63,922 nt of DNA from JBBCJM01 sp037190175. GTDB lineage: Bacteria > Pseudomonadota > Alphaproteobacteria > Rhodobacterales > Rhodobacteraceae. Each line of letters opens with the position of its first letter. Positions within the stretch are counted from its first letter, which is position 1. The stretch covers positions 1 through 63,922 of the forward strand of contig JBBCJM010000165.1 in the NCBI GenBank assembly GCA_037190175.1, in the 5' to 3' direction. Under the pieces are notes generated by a model. The model worked only from the letters and a program-made list of their open reading frames with translations, did no database searches and had not been told where the DNA came from. Below are positions 8,508 to 16,873 of the stretch, in pieces. Both the position numbers and the translations under genes were made by a program.

Positions 8508-9592
8508 TCCGCCCACCATCCGGCCAGATCCTCCGGTGTCAGCGCCCGCCGCTCGCCGATGGCCGAGGGGGTGCGCGAAAAGCGCGGCGCGGGGGCGGAT
8601 TGCCGGGCGCCCTCGACCTCCACCACGCTGCCGCGGGCGATGAAATGCGGATGCTCCAGCGACTGCGCCACCGACAGGACCGGGGTCACGCAGGTGTCGG
8701 CGCCCTCGTAGACCTGCATCCATTCGGCCAGCGTGCGGGTGGCGAAGACCTCGGCCGCCCGCGCCCGCTGCCGGGGCCAGAGGCTGCGGTCGCGCTGGCG
8801 GTCGAAGATGGGGTCCGTGAGCCCCGCCAGCCGCCGCCATGTGGCATAGAACTGCGGCTCGCCCGCGCCCACCGCCAGATGCCCGCCGTCCTTGCAGCGA
8901 TAGGTGGTGTAGAAGGGCGCGGTGCCGGAAAACGGCGTGCCGCCCCGCGCGTCGGTCAGGCTGCCCGCCGCCGCCATGGCGTGGAAGATCGTCATCAGCG
9001 ACAGGACGTTGTCGGCGATGGCGCAGTCGATCACCTGCCCCCGGCCCGAGCCCGCGCGTTCGACCACCGCCGCCAGCACCGCCATCGCCAGATAGGCGCC
9101 GCCGCCGCCGTAGTCGCCGATCAGGTTCTGCGGCACCATCGGATCGCCCTCCGGCGGCCCGATCAGCCCCAGCGCGCCGGCCAGCGCGATATAGTTGATA
9201 TCGTGGCCCGGCAGCGCGGCCAGCGGGCCGTCCTGCCCCCAGCCGGTCATCCGGGCGTAGATCAGCCGCGGGTTGGCCGCCGTCAGCGGCGCGGGGCCGA
9301 GGCCCAGCCGCTCCATCACCCCGGGCCGCATCCCCTCCAGCAGCACGTCGGCACGGGCCGCCGCCTGCCGGGCAAGCGCCAGATGGGCGGGGTCCTTCAG
9401 GTCCAGCTCCACGCCGGTGCGGCCGCGCAGCAGGATGTCGCGCGGGCGGCCCTGCGCGCCGGGGCGGGCGATGCGCAGCACCTCGGCCCCCATGTCCGAC
9501 AGCAGCATCCCGGCGAAGGGCACGGGGCCCAGGCCCGCGAGCTCCACCACCCGCAGGCCGGCCAGCGGGCCCGATCCGGCTTGCCTCACCAT
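8504..9592 (-). CDS. CaiB/BaiF superfamily protein, alpha-methylacyl-CoA racemase type
   Basis: A 362-residue member of the class III CoA-transferase superfamily that matches the racemase branch. It has GLGPVPFAGMLLSDMGAEVLRI near the start, GHDINYIALAG carrying the racemase His, and NLIGDYGGGG with the Asp at the racemase position rather than the transferase position. Such enzymes epimerise 2-methylacyl-CoA esters so that only one enantiomer reaches beta-oxidation. This implies that the pathway passes through a branched acyl-CoA. It overlaps the flavin monooxygenase gene upstream by 7 nt. A CoA-transferase role is possible but less likely given these residues. Confidence 0.87.
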   Translation of the reverse strand: MVRQAGSGPLAGLRVVELAGLGPVPFAGMLLSDMGAEVLRIARPGAQGRPRDILLRGRTGVELDLKDPAHLALARQAAARADVLLEGMRPGVMERLGLGPAPLTAANPRLIYARMTGWGQDGPLAALPGHDINYIALAGALGLIGPPEGDPMVPQNLIGDYGGGGAYLAMAVLAAVVERAGSGRGQVIDCAIADNVLSLMTIFHAMAAAGSLTDARGGTPFSGTAPFYTTYRCKDGGHLAVGAGEPQFYATWRRLAGLTDPIFDRQRDRSLWPRQRARAAEVFATRTLAEWMQVYEGADTCVTPVLSVAQSLEHPHFIARGSVVEVEGARQSAPAPRFSRTPSAIGERRALTPEDLAGWWAE

Positions 9593-11214
9593 CCTGTCAC
9601 CTGCGCCAGAACCGCCTCGGCGCCCTCGGCGGTGTTGCCGCGCCAGGCCACGTGCTGGTCGGGCCGGATCAGCGCCAGGCCGCAGCCGTAAAGGTCGCGC
9701 AGCGCCGGCTGGTCCACCGTTACCACCCGCAGCGGGATGCCGCGCGCGGCCGCCGCGGTCTCGAAGGCCGCGGTTGCCGCCCCGGGATCCAGCGCCAGCA
9801 GGGTGAAGCCGGGCCCGAAACGGTCGAACAGCGAGACATGGCCATCCAGCCAGCCATGCGGCGCCCGCCCGCCGGGGGCCGAGGTGGGGACATAGACCTC
9901 GGGGTCGTCCGCCACATGGTCCGAGGCGGCGCAGATCACCGGCGAGTGGTCGTAGCGCGCGCCCAGCTGCACGCCGATGGAGGCGTACTGATTGCCGAAG
10001 GTCGAGATCACCGCGGCGGCGCGGGCGCGGTCGGCCTCGCCCGCCGGGCCTGGGTCGCAGATATCCGGCCCCACCGGCACGTCGCCGCTTTCCAGCGACA
10101 TGCGCTTGGCCGCGCCGGTGTTGCGGAAGGCGATGGGGCGGCGCTCGGCCTCGTAGCTGGGCACCAGCCCCGGCCCGCCCCAGCCCTGCACCATGGCCGC
10201 CAGCTTCCAGCCCAGGTTCGCCGCGTCGTCGACCCCGGTGTTCATCCCGAACCCGCCGGTGGGGGTGAAGAGATGCACCGCGTCGCCCGCCAGCAGCACC
10301 CGGCCGCGACCATAGCCGTCGGCCACCAGCGCCTGCCCGGCGGTCCAGGGGGTATGGGCCAGCAGCTCCACCGGCACCGCGGCGCCCACCACCCGCTGGA
10401 AATAGTCGCGGATCGTGGTCAGGTCGGGCCTGGTGTCCTCGCTGCGCACCTTGGTGTTCATCAGGAAATGCCCGCGGCCGTCCAGGCTGGTCAGGTTGCC
10501 GCGGATCCCCGGGTTGACCGCCCAGTACTGCCAGGCCGGGCGGCGGATCAGGTCGTAGACCCCGGGCGCGTGCAGGTAGGTGGAGATCATCGCGCCGCTG
10601 GCATAGGCGCGTTCCTCGGGCCGCTTGCCGGCATAGCCGATGCCGAGGCTCTTGCGCACCAGGCTGTTGCCGCCGTCGCAGCCCACCAGATACCGGCATT
10701 CGACCTGTTCCTCGCGGCCCTGCGCATCGGCGAGGGTGGCCAGCACGTGGCTGCCCCGGTCGGCAAACCCGGTCAGCTCGCGGCCCCGGCGCAGGGCGAC
10801 CTGCGGCAGTGTTTCCAGATGCCGGGCCATCGCGGCCTCGACATACATCTGGTTGGCGCGCAGGATCGGCTCGACGATCTGGTCGGCCGGCCCGGCGGCA
10901 TCGCGCGCGGCGCGCTTCTCGCGCTCGGAGGGCATGGTCAGGCGGGCGATCTCCTGCCCGGCCAGCGTGTTGAAATAGGCCACGTCGGTCGGATGGTCCG
11001 GCGGCAGGCCCAGGTCGCGCAGCCGGGCGGCGAGGCCCAGCCGGCGGAAATGCTCCATGGTGCGGGCGTTGTGGGTATTGCCGCGGGGGATGGCCCGCGT
11101 CGTCTCGTCCCGGTCGGCCAGCAGGCAGTCCACGCCCAGCGCGGCTAGGTTCATCGCCAGATGCATCCCCACCGGGCCGGCCCCGATGATCGCCACGCTC
11201 GTCTTCAGGCCCAC
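9586..11214 (-). CDS. FAD-dependent phenol/aryl monooxygenase (MhpA/TfdB-like)
   Basis: A 542-residue flavin hydroxylase with a C-terminal thioredoxin-like domain, as in phenol 2-monooxygenase, TfdB and MhpA. Motifs are VAIIGAGPVGMHLAMNLA at the N-terminus, YLVGCDGGNSLVRKSLGI near residue 180 and GRVLLAGDAVHLFTPTGGFGMNTGVDDAANLGWKLA near residue 300, cited here as separate segments of the FAD site. It is the first gene of the minus-strand block and lies back-to-back with the thiolase-like operon across a 182-nt shared promoter region. It probably hydroxylates a phenolic pathway intermediate ortho to an existing hydroxyl. Confidence 0.92.
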   Translation of the reverse strand: MGLKTSVAIIGAGPVGMHLAMNLAALGVDCLLADRDETTRAIPRGNTHNARTMEHFRRLGLAARLRDLGLPPDHPTDVAYFNTLAGQEIARLTMPSEREKRAARDAAGPADQIVEPILRANQMYVEAAMARHLETLPQVALRRGRELTGFADRGSHVLATLADAQGREEQVECRYLVGCDGGNSLVRKSLGIGYAGKRPEERAYASGAMISTYLHAPGVYDLIRRPAWQYWAVNPGIRGNLTSLDGRGHFLMNTKVRSEDTRPDLTTIRDYFQRVVGAAVPVELLAHTPWTAGQALVADGYGRGRVLLAGDAVHLFTPTGGFGMNTGVDDAANLGWKLAAMVQGWGGPGLVPSYEAERRPIAFRNTGAAKRMSLESGDVPVGPDICDPGPAGEADRARAAAVISTFGNQYASIGVQLGARYDHSPVICAASDHVADDPEVYVPTSAPGGRAPHGWLDGHVSLFDRFGPGFTLLALDPGAATAAFETAAAARGIPLRVVTVDQPALRDLYGCGLALIRPDQHVAWRGNTAEGAEAVLAQVTGW

Positions 11215-11396
11215 GCTCGGCTTCCCCCTGCACGTCCATCGGTTTGTGCCGGCTGGCGGGGCGGCGTTTCAAGCGGGCCATGGCCCCGGTGCATCCCGTG
11301 CACCGCGCCGAATGGCGTTTTGACGCAGGCGGCCCGGGATGGCTTCATTCCCCGACCGACCCGCCCGCACCGGGCGACGGCAGGAGGGGGAGGCCA

Positions 11397-12530
11397 GTGG
11401 CGCAGGCAGCATCGGCGATCGTGGGGGTGGGAGGCTCCGCCATCACGCGGCGCTCCGACGCCGGCATCCTGGGGCTGGCGCTGGACGCGGCGCTGGCCGC
11501 GCTGGCCGATGCCGGGCTGAGCCGCGACGAGATCGACGGCTATGTCGGCTCGCCCAAGGCGTCCCACCCCGCCGCGCTGCATGTGGACGGGGCCGACGAG
11601 GTGTCGGCGCGCTCCATGGTGCCGGCGCTGGGGCTGGGGCGGATGGGGGTGGCGATCGACCTCAACAGCGCCTTCGCGCCCGAGATGGTGGCCACCGCGC
11701 AGAACGCCATCGCCGCGGGCGCGGCCCGGCGGGTGCTGGTGGTGCGCGCGCTCTACAACGTGCCCGACCTGCGGTACGGCGAGGTCGTCCAGGCCGATGC
11801 GCATGGCGTGGACCAGTTCACGGTGCCCTTCGCCTACAACACCGGCGGGGCGCGGTTCGCGACGCGCGCGCGGGACTACATGGAACGCTCGGGCGCCGGC
11901 CGGCGGGATCTGTTCGAGGTGGTCTCGCTCATGCGCCGCAACGCGCGGGGCAACCCGGCGGCGATCTGGCGCGACAGGGGGCTGGAGTGGGAGACCTATC
12001 GCGACGCCGCGATGGTGACCGAACCCCTGTGCCTTTATGACTGCGACATGCCGGTCTGCGGCGCGGTGGCCTGGGTGATGACCGGGGCCGGGGAGGCCGC
12101 GCGGCGCTGGACCAACCCGGTCTTCGTGCAGGGCACCGCCAACTGGACGCAGGCCGACCGCATCTTCGCCCGCGCCGGCTGCACGCCCGCCGATGTGCGC
12201 ATGGCCCAGATCTACGACGGGTTCTCGCACATGGTCTGGGGCTGGCTGGAACGGCTGGGCTGGGCGGAAGAGGGCCGCGCCTGGCGCTTCGTCAACGACG
12301 GGCATTGCGAGCCCTGGGCGCGGCTGTCGCTCAACACCTTCGGCGGCTCGATCGGCGAGGGGCGGCTGCACGGCGCCGGGCACCTGCGCGAGGCGGTGCT
12401 GCAACTGTCCGGCCGGGCGGGCGGGCGGCAGGTCGCGGGGGTGGACCGCTGCCTCGTGCAGGCGGGACCGCACGACTACGCCTCGCTCGTCATCCTCGGC
12501 ACCGAACCGAACCAGGGGGATCCATCTTGA
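11397..12530 (+). CDS. Thiolase-like (SCP-x/Ltp2-type) protein without the nucleophilic Cys
   Basis: A 377-residue thiolase-fold protein. A GTG start is chosen because AGGAGGGGG lies 6 nt upstream and homology begins at once (AIVGVGGSAITRRS). Where thiolases carry the acyl-accepting Cys, before the AIAAG helix, this protein reads NSAFAPEMVATAQ with no Cys. The HGAG motif (GRLHGAGHLREAV) near residue 325 is kept. Cys-less thiolase-like proteins such as Ltp2 act as retro-aldolases on beta-hydroxyacyl-CoAs together with a DUF35 protein, and a DUF35 gene lies at 3701. Acyl-CoA C-C lyase is the best inference; classical thiolase activity is unlikely. Confidence 0.85.
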   Translation: MAQAASAIVGVGGSAITRRSDAGILGLALDAALAALADAGLSRDEIDGYVGSPKASHPAALHVDGADEVSARSMVPALGLGRMGVAIDLNSAFAPEMVATAQNAIAAGAARRVLVVRALYNVPDLRYGEVVQADAHGVDQFTVPFAYNTGGARFATRARDYMERSGAGRRDLFEVVSLMRRNARGNPAAIWRDRGLEWETYRDAAMVTEPLCLYDCDMPVCGAVAWVMTGAGEAARRWTNPVFVQGTANWTQADRIFARAGCTPADVRMAQIYDGFSHMVWGWLERLGWAEEGRAWRFVNDGHCEPWARLSLNTFGGSIGEGRLHGAGHLREAVLQLSGRAGGRQVAGVDRCLVQAGPHDYASLVILGTEPNQGDPS

Positions 12531-12916
12531 AGACCAGCGAAATCCTGCGCGTGCCCTACATGCTGGAGGCCGAGTCCGTCAGCACCAACGAACACTGGAT
12601 CTGCCGCGTCTCCTTCCCCGAACTGCCCGACTGCGTGGTCGAGCATGTCGACGTGGAGGAGGCGATCCGCCAACTGCAGTGCAAGCGGCTGCTGGTGCTG
12701 CTGGACACGCTGGCCGAGGGCCGGATGCCGCCCCTGCCGCGCGGCCCTATCCGCTTCGACCCCAATGCCGGGCCGGCCGCCACGCTGGGGCTGGCCCCGC
12801 TGCTGGACGCGCTTGCCGAAATCGACCCCGGGGGCGTGCCGGCCGCACTGGCCGCCCACCCCGGGCTTGCCGCCGATCTTGCCCGTGCGCGGGCGCAATT
12901 CCTGTCGAACACCTGA
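12527..12916 (+). CDS. Small HicB-like domain protein in catabolic operon
   Basis: A 129-residue protein started by TTG, whose TGA overlap with the thiolase-like stop and upstream CCAGGGGGA imply coupling; an ATG at 12560 is the alternative start. Residues about 20-62 (WICRVSFPELPDCVVEHVDVEEA, then a helix and PPLPRGPI; cited in parts) resemble the HicB/UPF0150 fold: strand, PxLPxC turn, EEA helix and a Pro-rich exit. The remainder is an Ala/Leu-rich helical tail. There is no HicA toxin and no DNA-binding tail, so an antitoxin role is unlikely. A structural or chaperone role for the adjacent oxygenase or thiolase-like protein is speculation. Confidence 0.7.
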   Translation: MKTSEILRVPYMLEAESVSTNEHWICRVSFPELPDCVVEHVDVEEAIRQLQCKRLLVLLDTLAEGRMPPLPRGPIRFDPNAGPAATLGLAPLLDALAEIDPGGVPAALAAHPGLAADLARARAQFLSNT

Positions 12917-12925
12917 GGTCACGCC

Positions 12926-14248
12926 ATGCTTTCCAAACACGTCGCCGACACGCTGGTCCAGGTCAGCAAGGGAACCCAGATGGGGGATTTCCTGCGCCTG
13001 TTCTGGGTGCCCTTCCACCTGTCCGCCGCCATCGAGGCCGACGGGATGCCCAAGCGCGTCAAGCTGATGGGCGAGGACATGGTGGTGTTCCGCGACACGC
13101 TGGGCCGGGTGGGTCTGGTGGACAACGCCTGCGCCCACCGCCGCGCGCCCATGGCCTATGCCCGCAACGAGGACTGCGGGCTGCGCTGCGTCTATCACGG
13201 CTGGAAATACGACATCACCGGCCAGTGCGTGGACCAGCCGGCCGAACCCGCCAACAGCCGCTTCAAGAACCGGGTGAGGATCAAGGCCTATCCCTGCCGC
13301 GAGCGGAACGGGGTGATCTGGGCCTACATGGGCCCCGAGACCGACGAGGCGATCCCCGACCTGCCCAACGTGGAATGGAACCTCGTGGACCCCGAGCAGG
13401 TGCATGTCACCATCCGCGTGCAGGAAACCAACTGGCTGCAGGCGCTGGAGGGCGACATCGACTCGGCCCATGCCGGTTTCCTGCACGGGCGGGTGGACAA
13501 CGACGGCCGCATGAAGCGCAACCTCAACGTCCGCGACATGCGCCCCACCTTCGACGTGGTGCAGAAGGACTGGGGCGTCTCCATCGCCTCGCGCCGGATC
13601 GTGTCGGACGAGGACTATTACTGGCGGGTGAACCAGTTCGTGTTCCCCTGGTTCACCTTCTCGCCGCCGCAGTCGGTGTTTCCCGAACTGACCGGCCATG
13701 CCTGGGTGCCGATGGACGATGAGCACACGCTGGTCGTGACCTTCAGCTATGTGCCGGACGCGCCGCTCTATCCCAAGACCCGCGCGCTGTTCGAGGAAGG
13801 CTACAAGGGCCGCGAGACCGGGCATCCCAGCCGCCACGCCTATCGCACCGACAATCCGGGCGCGCCCTATGCCGGCTACTGGACCCGCTTCAACGCGGAA
13901 AACGACTTCCTGATCGACGCGCAGGAGCAGAAGACCACCTGGTTCTCCGGCATCCCCGGCCTCTGGGTGCAGGACACCGGCTGCCAGGCCGGCCTCGGCC
14001 CGATCATCGACCGCACGCTGGAACGGCTGGGGGCCAGCGACGCGGGCATCGTGGTGGCGCGGCACAGCCTGCTGGACGCATCCCGGGCCTATCGCGAAAG
14101 CGGCACGGTGCCGGCGGGCGTGACCGAGCCCGACCAGTCGATGATCCGCGCCGTGGCGATCCGGCTGCCGCGGGACCAGGAGGTCTGGCAGGCCGCCGGC
14201 GAGTTCATGCAGGCCCGGCTGGGCGCCGGCTTCGGGTACACGCCGTGA
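12926..14248 (+). CDS. Rieske non-heme iron oxygenase, phthalate 4,5-dioxygenase-type alpha subunit
   Basis: A 440-residue oxygenase component. The Rieske ligands are CAH near residue 70 and CVYH near residue 90, in CAHRRAPMA and LRCVYHGWKYD. The mononuclear iron site lies in EGDIDSAHAGFLH near residue 177. The opening (MGDFLRLFWVPF) and the long C-terminal domain match the phthalate 4,5-dioxygenase family, which includes O-demethylases and phenoxybenzoate dioxygenases. No reductase or beta subunit accompanies it; this family works as alpha-only oligomers with a PDR-type reductase, and one such reductase is encoded at 58011-58988. The substrate is probably an aromatic acid or ether. Confidence 0.93.
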   Translation: MLSKHVADTLVQVSKGTQMGDFLRLFWVPFHLSAAIEADGMPKRVKLMGEDMVVFRDTLGRVGLVDNACAHRRAPMAYARNEDCGLRCVYHGWKYDITGQCVDQPAEPANSRFKNRVRIKAYPCRERNGVIWAYMGPETDEAIPDLPNVEWNLVDPEQVHVTIRVQETNWLQALEGDIDSAHAGFLHGRVDNDGRMKRNLNVRDMRPTFDVVQKDWGVSIASRRIVSDEDYYWRVNQFVFPWFTFSPPQSVFPELTGHAWVPMDDEHTLVVTFSYVPDAPLYPKTRALFEEGYKGRETGHPSRHAYRTDNPGAPYAGYWTRFNAENDFLIDAQEQKTTWFSGIPGLWVQDTGCQAGLGPIIDRTLERLGASDAGIVVARHSLLDASRAYRESGTVPAGVTEPDQSMIRAVAIRLPRDQEVWQAAGEFMQARLGAGFGYTP

Positions 14249-15492
14249 GCGGCGGGGCGAGGAACGGCGCCGCGCTGGCCGGCGTGCGGGTGCTGGAGCT
14301 CAGCGGCGGGGCGGCGGCGGTGACGGGGCGCATCCTGGCCGACCGGGGCGCCGAGGTGGTGAAGGTGGAACCGCCGGGCGGCGAGCCCGCCCGCACCGCC
14401 GCGCCGGTGGCCGAACTGTCGAACGGCGAGCGGCTGGGGCTGCACTGGCTGGCCTTCAACCTGTCCAAGCACAGCGTGACGCTGGATCTGGACAGCCCCC
14501 AGGGCCGGGCCGGCTGGCTGGCGCTGGTGGACGGCGCCGACATCGTGCTGACCGACTGTCAGCGGTTCACGCTGGCCGAGGCCGACGCGCTGGCCGCCGA
14601 GGCGCGGGCGCGCAATCCCGGGCTGATCTGGACCGAGATCTGGCCCTTCGGCCGCGGCGAGCCGTTCGAGGGCTACCCGGCCGGCGACCTGTCGGTGCAG
14701 GCCCTGGGCGGGCATCTGGCGCTGAACGGCGATCTCGACCGCGCGCCGGTGCGCATCAGCCTGCCGGTGGCGATCCTGAACGGGGGGGCCGAGGCGGCCT
14801 CGGCGGCGCTGATGGCCTATTACCACCGGGTGATGGGCGGGCCGGGGCAGCGGGTGGACGTCTCGATGCAGGAATGCATCACCTGGACGCTGCTGAACAG
14901 CACCATGATCGCGCAGCTGCTGGGCTTCGACGAACAGCGCGGCGGCGCGGTACGCAAGGAGCGGGCGAACACCTTCTACACGCGCCTCGTGTGGGAATGC
15001 GCCGACGGCTTCATCACCATCGCCCCGGTGGGCGGCGGCTTCGGCGTGGTGCGCGAACGGTCCTACAGGGCGCTGGTGGCCTGGATGGCCGAGGAGGGAA
15101 TCACCGACGAACTGCTGACCGCGCGCGACTGGAACGGCAAGGACGCGGCCACCATCGCGCAGGCGGACTACGACCGGGTGGCCGAGATCATCGGCGATTT
15201 CATCCGCACCAAGACCAAGGTGGAACTGATGACCCGGGCGGTGGCGCACCAGATCCTGCTGGCCCCGATCAACGGCATCCGCGACGTGTTCGAGAACGGG
15301 CACCTGCGCGCCCGCGGCCTTTTCGCGCCGCTGGCCGACCCGGACCGCGGCTTCGCCGCCGAACTGCCCGCGGCCTGGGCGCAGCTGACCGCCACGCCGC
15401 TGGTGCCGCTGGCCCCGGCGCCGGCGGCGGGGGAACACGACGCGCTGTATCTGGCCCCGGCGGCGCGGCGCATGGCGGGAGGTGCGGCATGA
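14245..15492 (+). CDS. Class III CoA-transferase subunit, catalytic Asp replaced
   Basis: A 415-residue CaiB/BaiF protein started by GTG overlapping the Rieske gene stop (GTGA). The fold is intact (GVRVLELSGG, DRGAEVVKVEPPGG, GPGQRVDVSMQE). Counting back from the HR pair of the helix before GGPGQRV, the position that holds the catalytic Asp in formyl-CoA transferase is Ile177 here (SLPVAILNGGAEAA). The next gene encodes a second subunit that keeps the Asp, and the two genes overlap by 4 nt. They therefore probably form a heteromer, with this subunit structural or substrate-binding, as in two-gene systems such as BbsEF. Confidence 0.9.
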   Translation: MSGGARNGAALAGVRVLELSGGAAAVTGRILADRGAEVVKVEPPGGEPARTAAPVAELSNGERLGLHWLAFNLSKHSVTLDLDSPQGRAGWLALVDGADIVLTDCQRFTLAEADALAAEARARNPGLIWTEIWPFGRGEPFEGYPAGDLSVQALGGHLALNGDLDRAPVRISLPVAILNGGAEAASAALMAYYHRVMGGPGQRVDVSMQECITWTLLNSTMIAQLLGFDEQRGGAVRKERANTFYTRLVWECADGFITIAPVGGGFGVVRERSYRALVAWMAEEGITDELLTARDWNGKDAATIAQADYDRVAEIIGDFIRTKTKVELMTRAVAHQILLAPINGIRDVFENGHLRARGLFAPLADPDRGFAAELPAAWAQLTATPLVPLAPAPAAGEHDALYLAPAARRMAGGAA

Positions 15493-16703
15493 GCAGGAAG
15501 ATCTTCGCAGGGCTGAAGGTCGCGGATTTCACTTGGGCCGCGGCCGGGCCGATCATCACCAAGCAGCTGGCCGACAACGGCGCCACGGTGATCAAGATCG
15601 AATCCACCCGCCACCCCGACAGCGTGCGGCTGGGCGGACCGTTCAAGGACGGCAAGCCGGGGATCAACCGCTCGGGCTTCTTCGCCGACTTCAACAGCTC
15701 CAAGCGCAGCATCGCGGTGGACCTGAACCACCCCCGCGCGGGCGAGGTGATCCGCCCGCTGCTGGAATGGGCCGATGTGGTGGCCGAGAGCTTCCGCCCC
15801 CGGGTGATGGACCGCTGGGGGTTCGGCTATGCCGCGGTGCGCGAGATCAATCCCTCGGTCATCTATCTGTCCTCGTCGCTCTACGGCGCCACCGGGCCGC
15901 TCAGCAGCCATCCGGGCTTCGGTGCGCAGGGGCAGGCGATCGCGGGCTATCACGGGATGACCGGCTGGCCCGACCGCCCGCCCGCCGTGCCCAAGGGGGC
16001 CTATACCGATTCCGTCTCGCCCCGCTTCGGCGGTGCGGCGCTGATGGCGGCGCTGATCCACCGCGCCCGCACCGGCGAGGGGCAGCATATCGAACTGTCG
16101 CAGGTGGACACCGGGGTGACGCTGCTGAGCGCCGAACTGCTGGGCCTGCAACTGACCGGGCAGGAGGCGGTGCGCAACGGCAACGCCGATCCGCGCGCCA
16201 TCCTGCACGGGGTGTTCCGCTGCGCGGGCGAAGACCGCTGGATCGCCCTGGAATGCTGGACGCCGGCCGAGTGGCAGGCGCTGCTGGGCGTGCTGGGCCA
16301 GCGGGGCGACCCGGGACCGCTGGCGGCGGTCGTGCCGGTGGCCGACCCGCCGGATCGCGCGGGGATCGAGGCCGAGGTCACCCGGCTAACCGGGCTCTGG
16401 GATGCCTTCGACCTGATGGCGGCCTGCCGCGCGGCCGGGGTGTCCAGCGGCGTGGCGCTGCGCGGCACTGACCTGATGCAGGACCCGGTGCTGCGCCAGC
16501 GCGGCCATTTCTGGGCGCTGCCGCACCCCGAGATGGGCACGCTGGACTACAACGGCCCGGCCTACCGCTTCGAGGCGACCCCCTCGGAACTCACCTCCGC
16601 CGCCCCCTGCATGGATCAGCACACCGACGAGGTGCTGGCCGAGGTGCTGGACTTCGCCCCTGCGCGAATCGCGGAGCTGCGGGCCGAGAAGGTGCTGGGC
16701 TGA
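15489..16703 (+). CDS. Class III CoA-transferase catalytic subunit (CaiB/BaiF)
   Basis: A 404-residue CoA-transferase that moves CoA from a donor thioester such as succinyl-CoA to a free acid, probably the pathway's carboxylate. Motifs are VADFTWAAAGPIITKQLADNGA near the N-terminus, SFRPRVMDRWGFGY near residue 101 and the catalytic segment GAYTDSVSPRFGG with Asp174, followed by HRARTGEGQHIELSQ. Translation is coupled to the Asp-less partner (ATGA overlap). This is the last gene of the operon before a hairpin terminator and tRNA-Leu. The acceptor acid is not known. Confidence 0.92.
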   Translation: MSRKIFAGLKVADFTWAAAGPIITKQLADNGATVIKIESTRHPDSVRLGGPFKDGKPGINRSGFFADFNSSKRSIAVDLNHPRAGEVIRPLLEWADVVAESFRPRVMDRWGFGYAAVREINPSVIYLSSSLYGATGPLSSHPGFGAQGQAIAGYHGMTGWPDRPPAVPKGAYTDSVSPRFGGAALMAALIHRARTGEGQHIELSQVDTGVTLLSAELLGLQLTGQEAVRNGNADPRAILHGVFRCAGEDRWIALECWTPAEWQALLGVLGQRGDPGPLAAVVPVADPPDRAGIEAEVTRLTGLWDAFDLMAACRAAGVSSGVALRGTDLMQDPVLRQRGHFWALPHPEMGTLDYNGPAYRFEATPSELTSAAPCMDQHTDEVLAEVLDFAPARIAELRAEKVLG

Positions 16704-16832
16704 GCGACGACTGCCCCGGTGGCTTGCAGTCGCGGGGCAGGATGCATCGGGCGCTTCTGCAATCCGGGGCGACGCCACGCGAAGCCGGGCCGTCAGGCCC
16801 CGCGGGTTCGAGGCGGGTCCAACATGCAAAAG

Positions 16833-16864
16833 GCGCGCAACTTGTTGAAGTTGCGCGCATTTTT
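16833..16864. terminator. Bidirectional hairpin terminator between CoA-transferase operon and tRNA-Leu
   Basis: A perfect 11-bp stem: GCGCGCAACTT (16833-16843), loop GTTG, AAGTTGCGCGC (16848-16858). On the plus strand a run of five T follows (16860-16864), and on the minus strand the stem is followed by CTTTT. It can therefore end the catabolic operon on the plus strand and the tRNA transcript on the minus strand, which finishes 10 nt away. Confidence 0.85.
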
Positions 16865-16873
16865 GCCGTATAT

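Noticed and set aside
8504..11281. 925-codon frame suggesting a monooxygenase-CoA-transferase fusion
   Set aside because: The upstream part is the out-of-frame reading of the flavin monooxygenase; the AMACR-like protein starts at 9592.
12527..12916. HicAB toxin-antitoxin system
   Set aside because: No HicA-like gene lies on either side; neighbours are catabolic enzymes.
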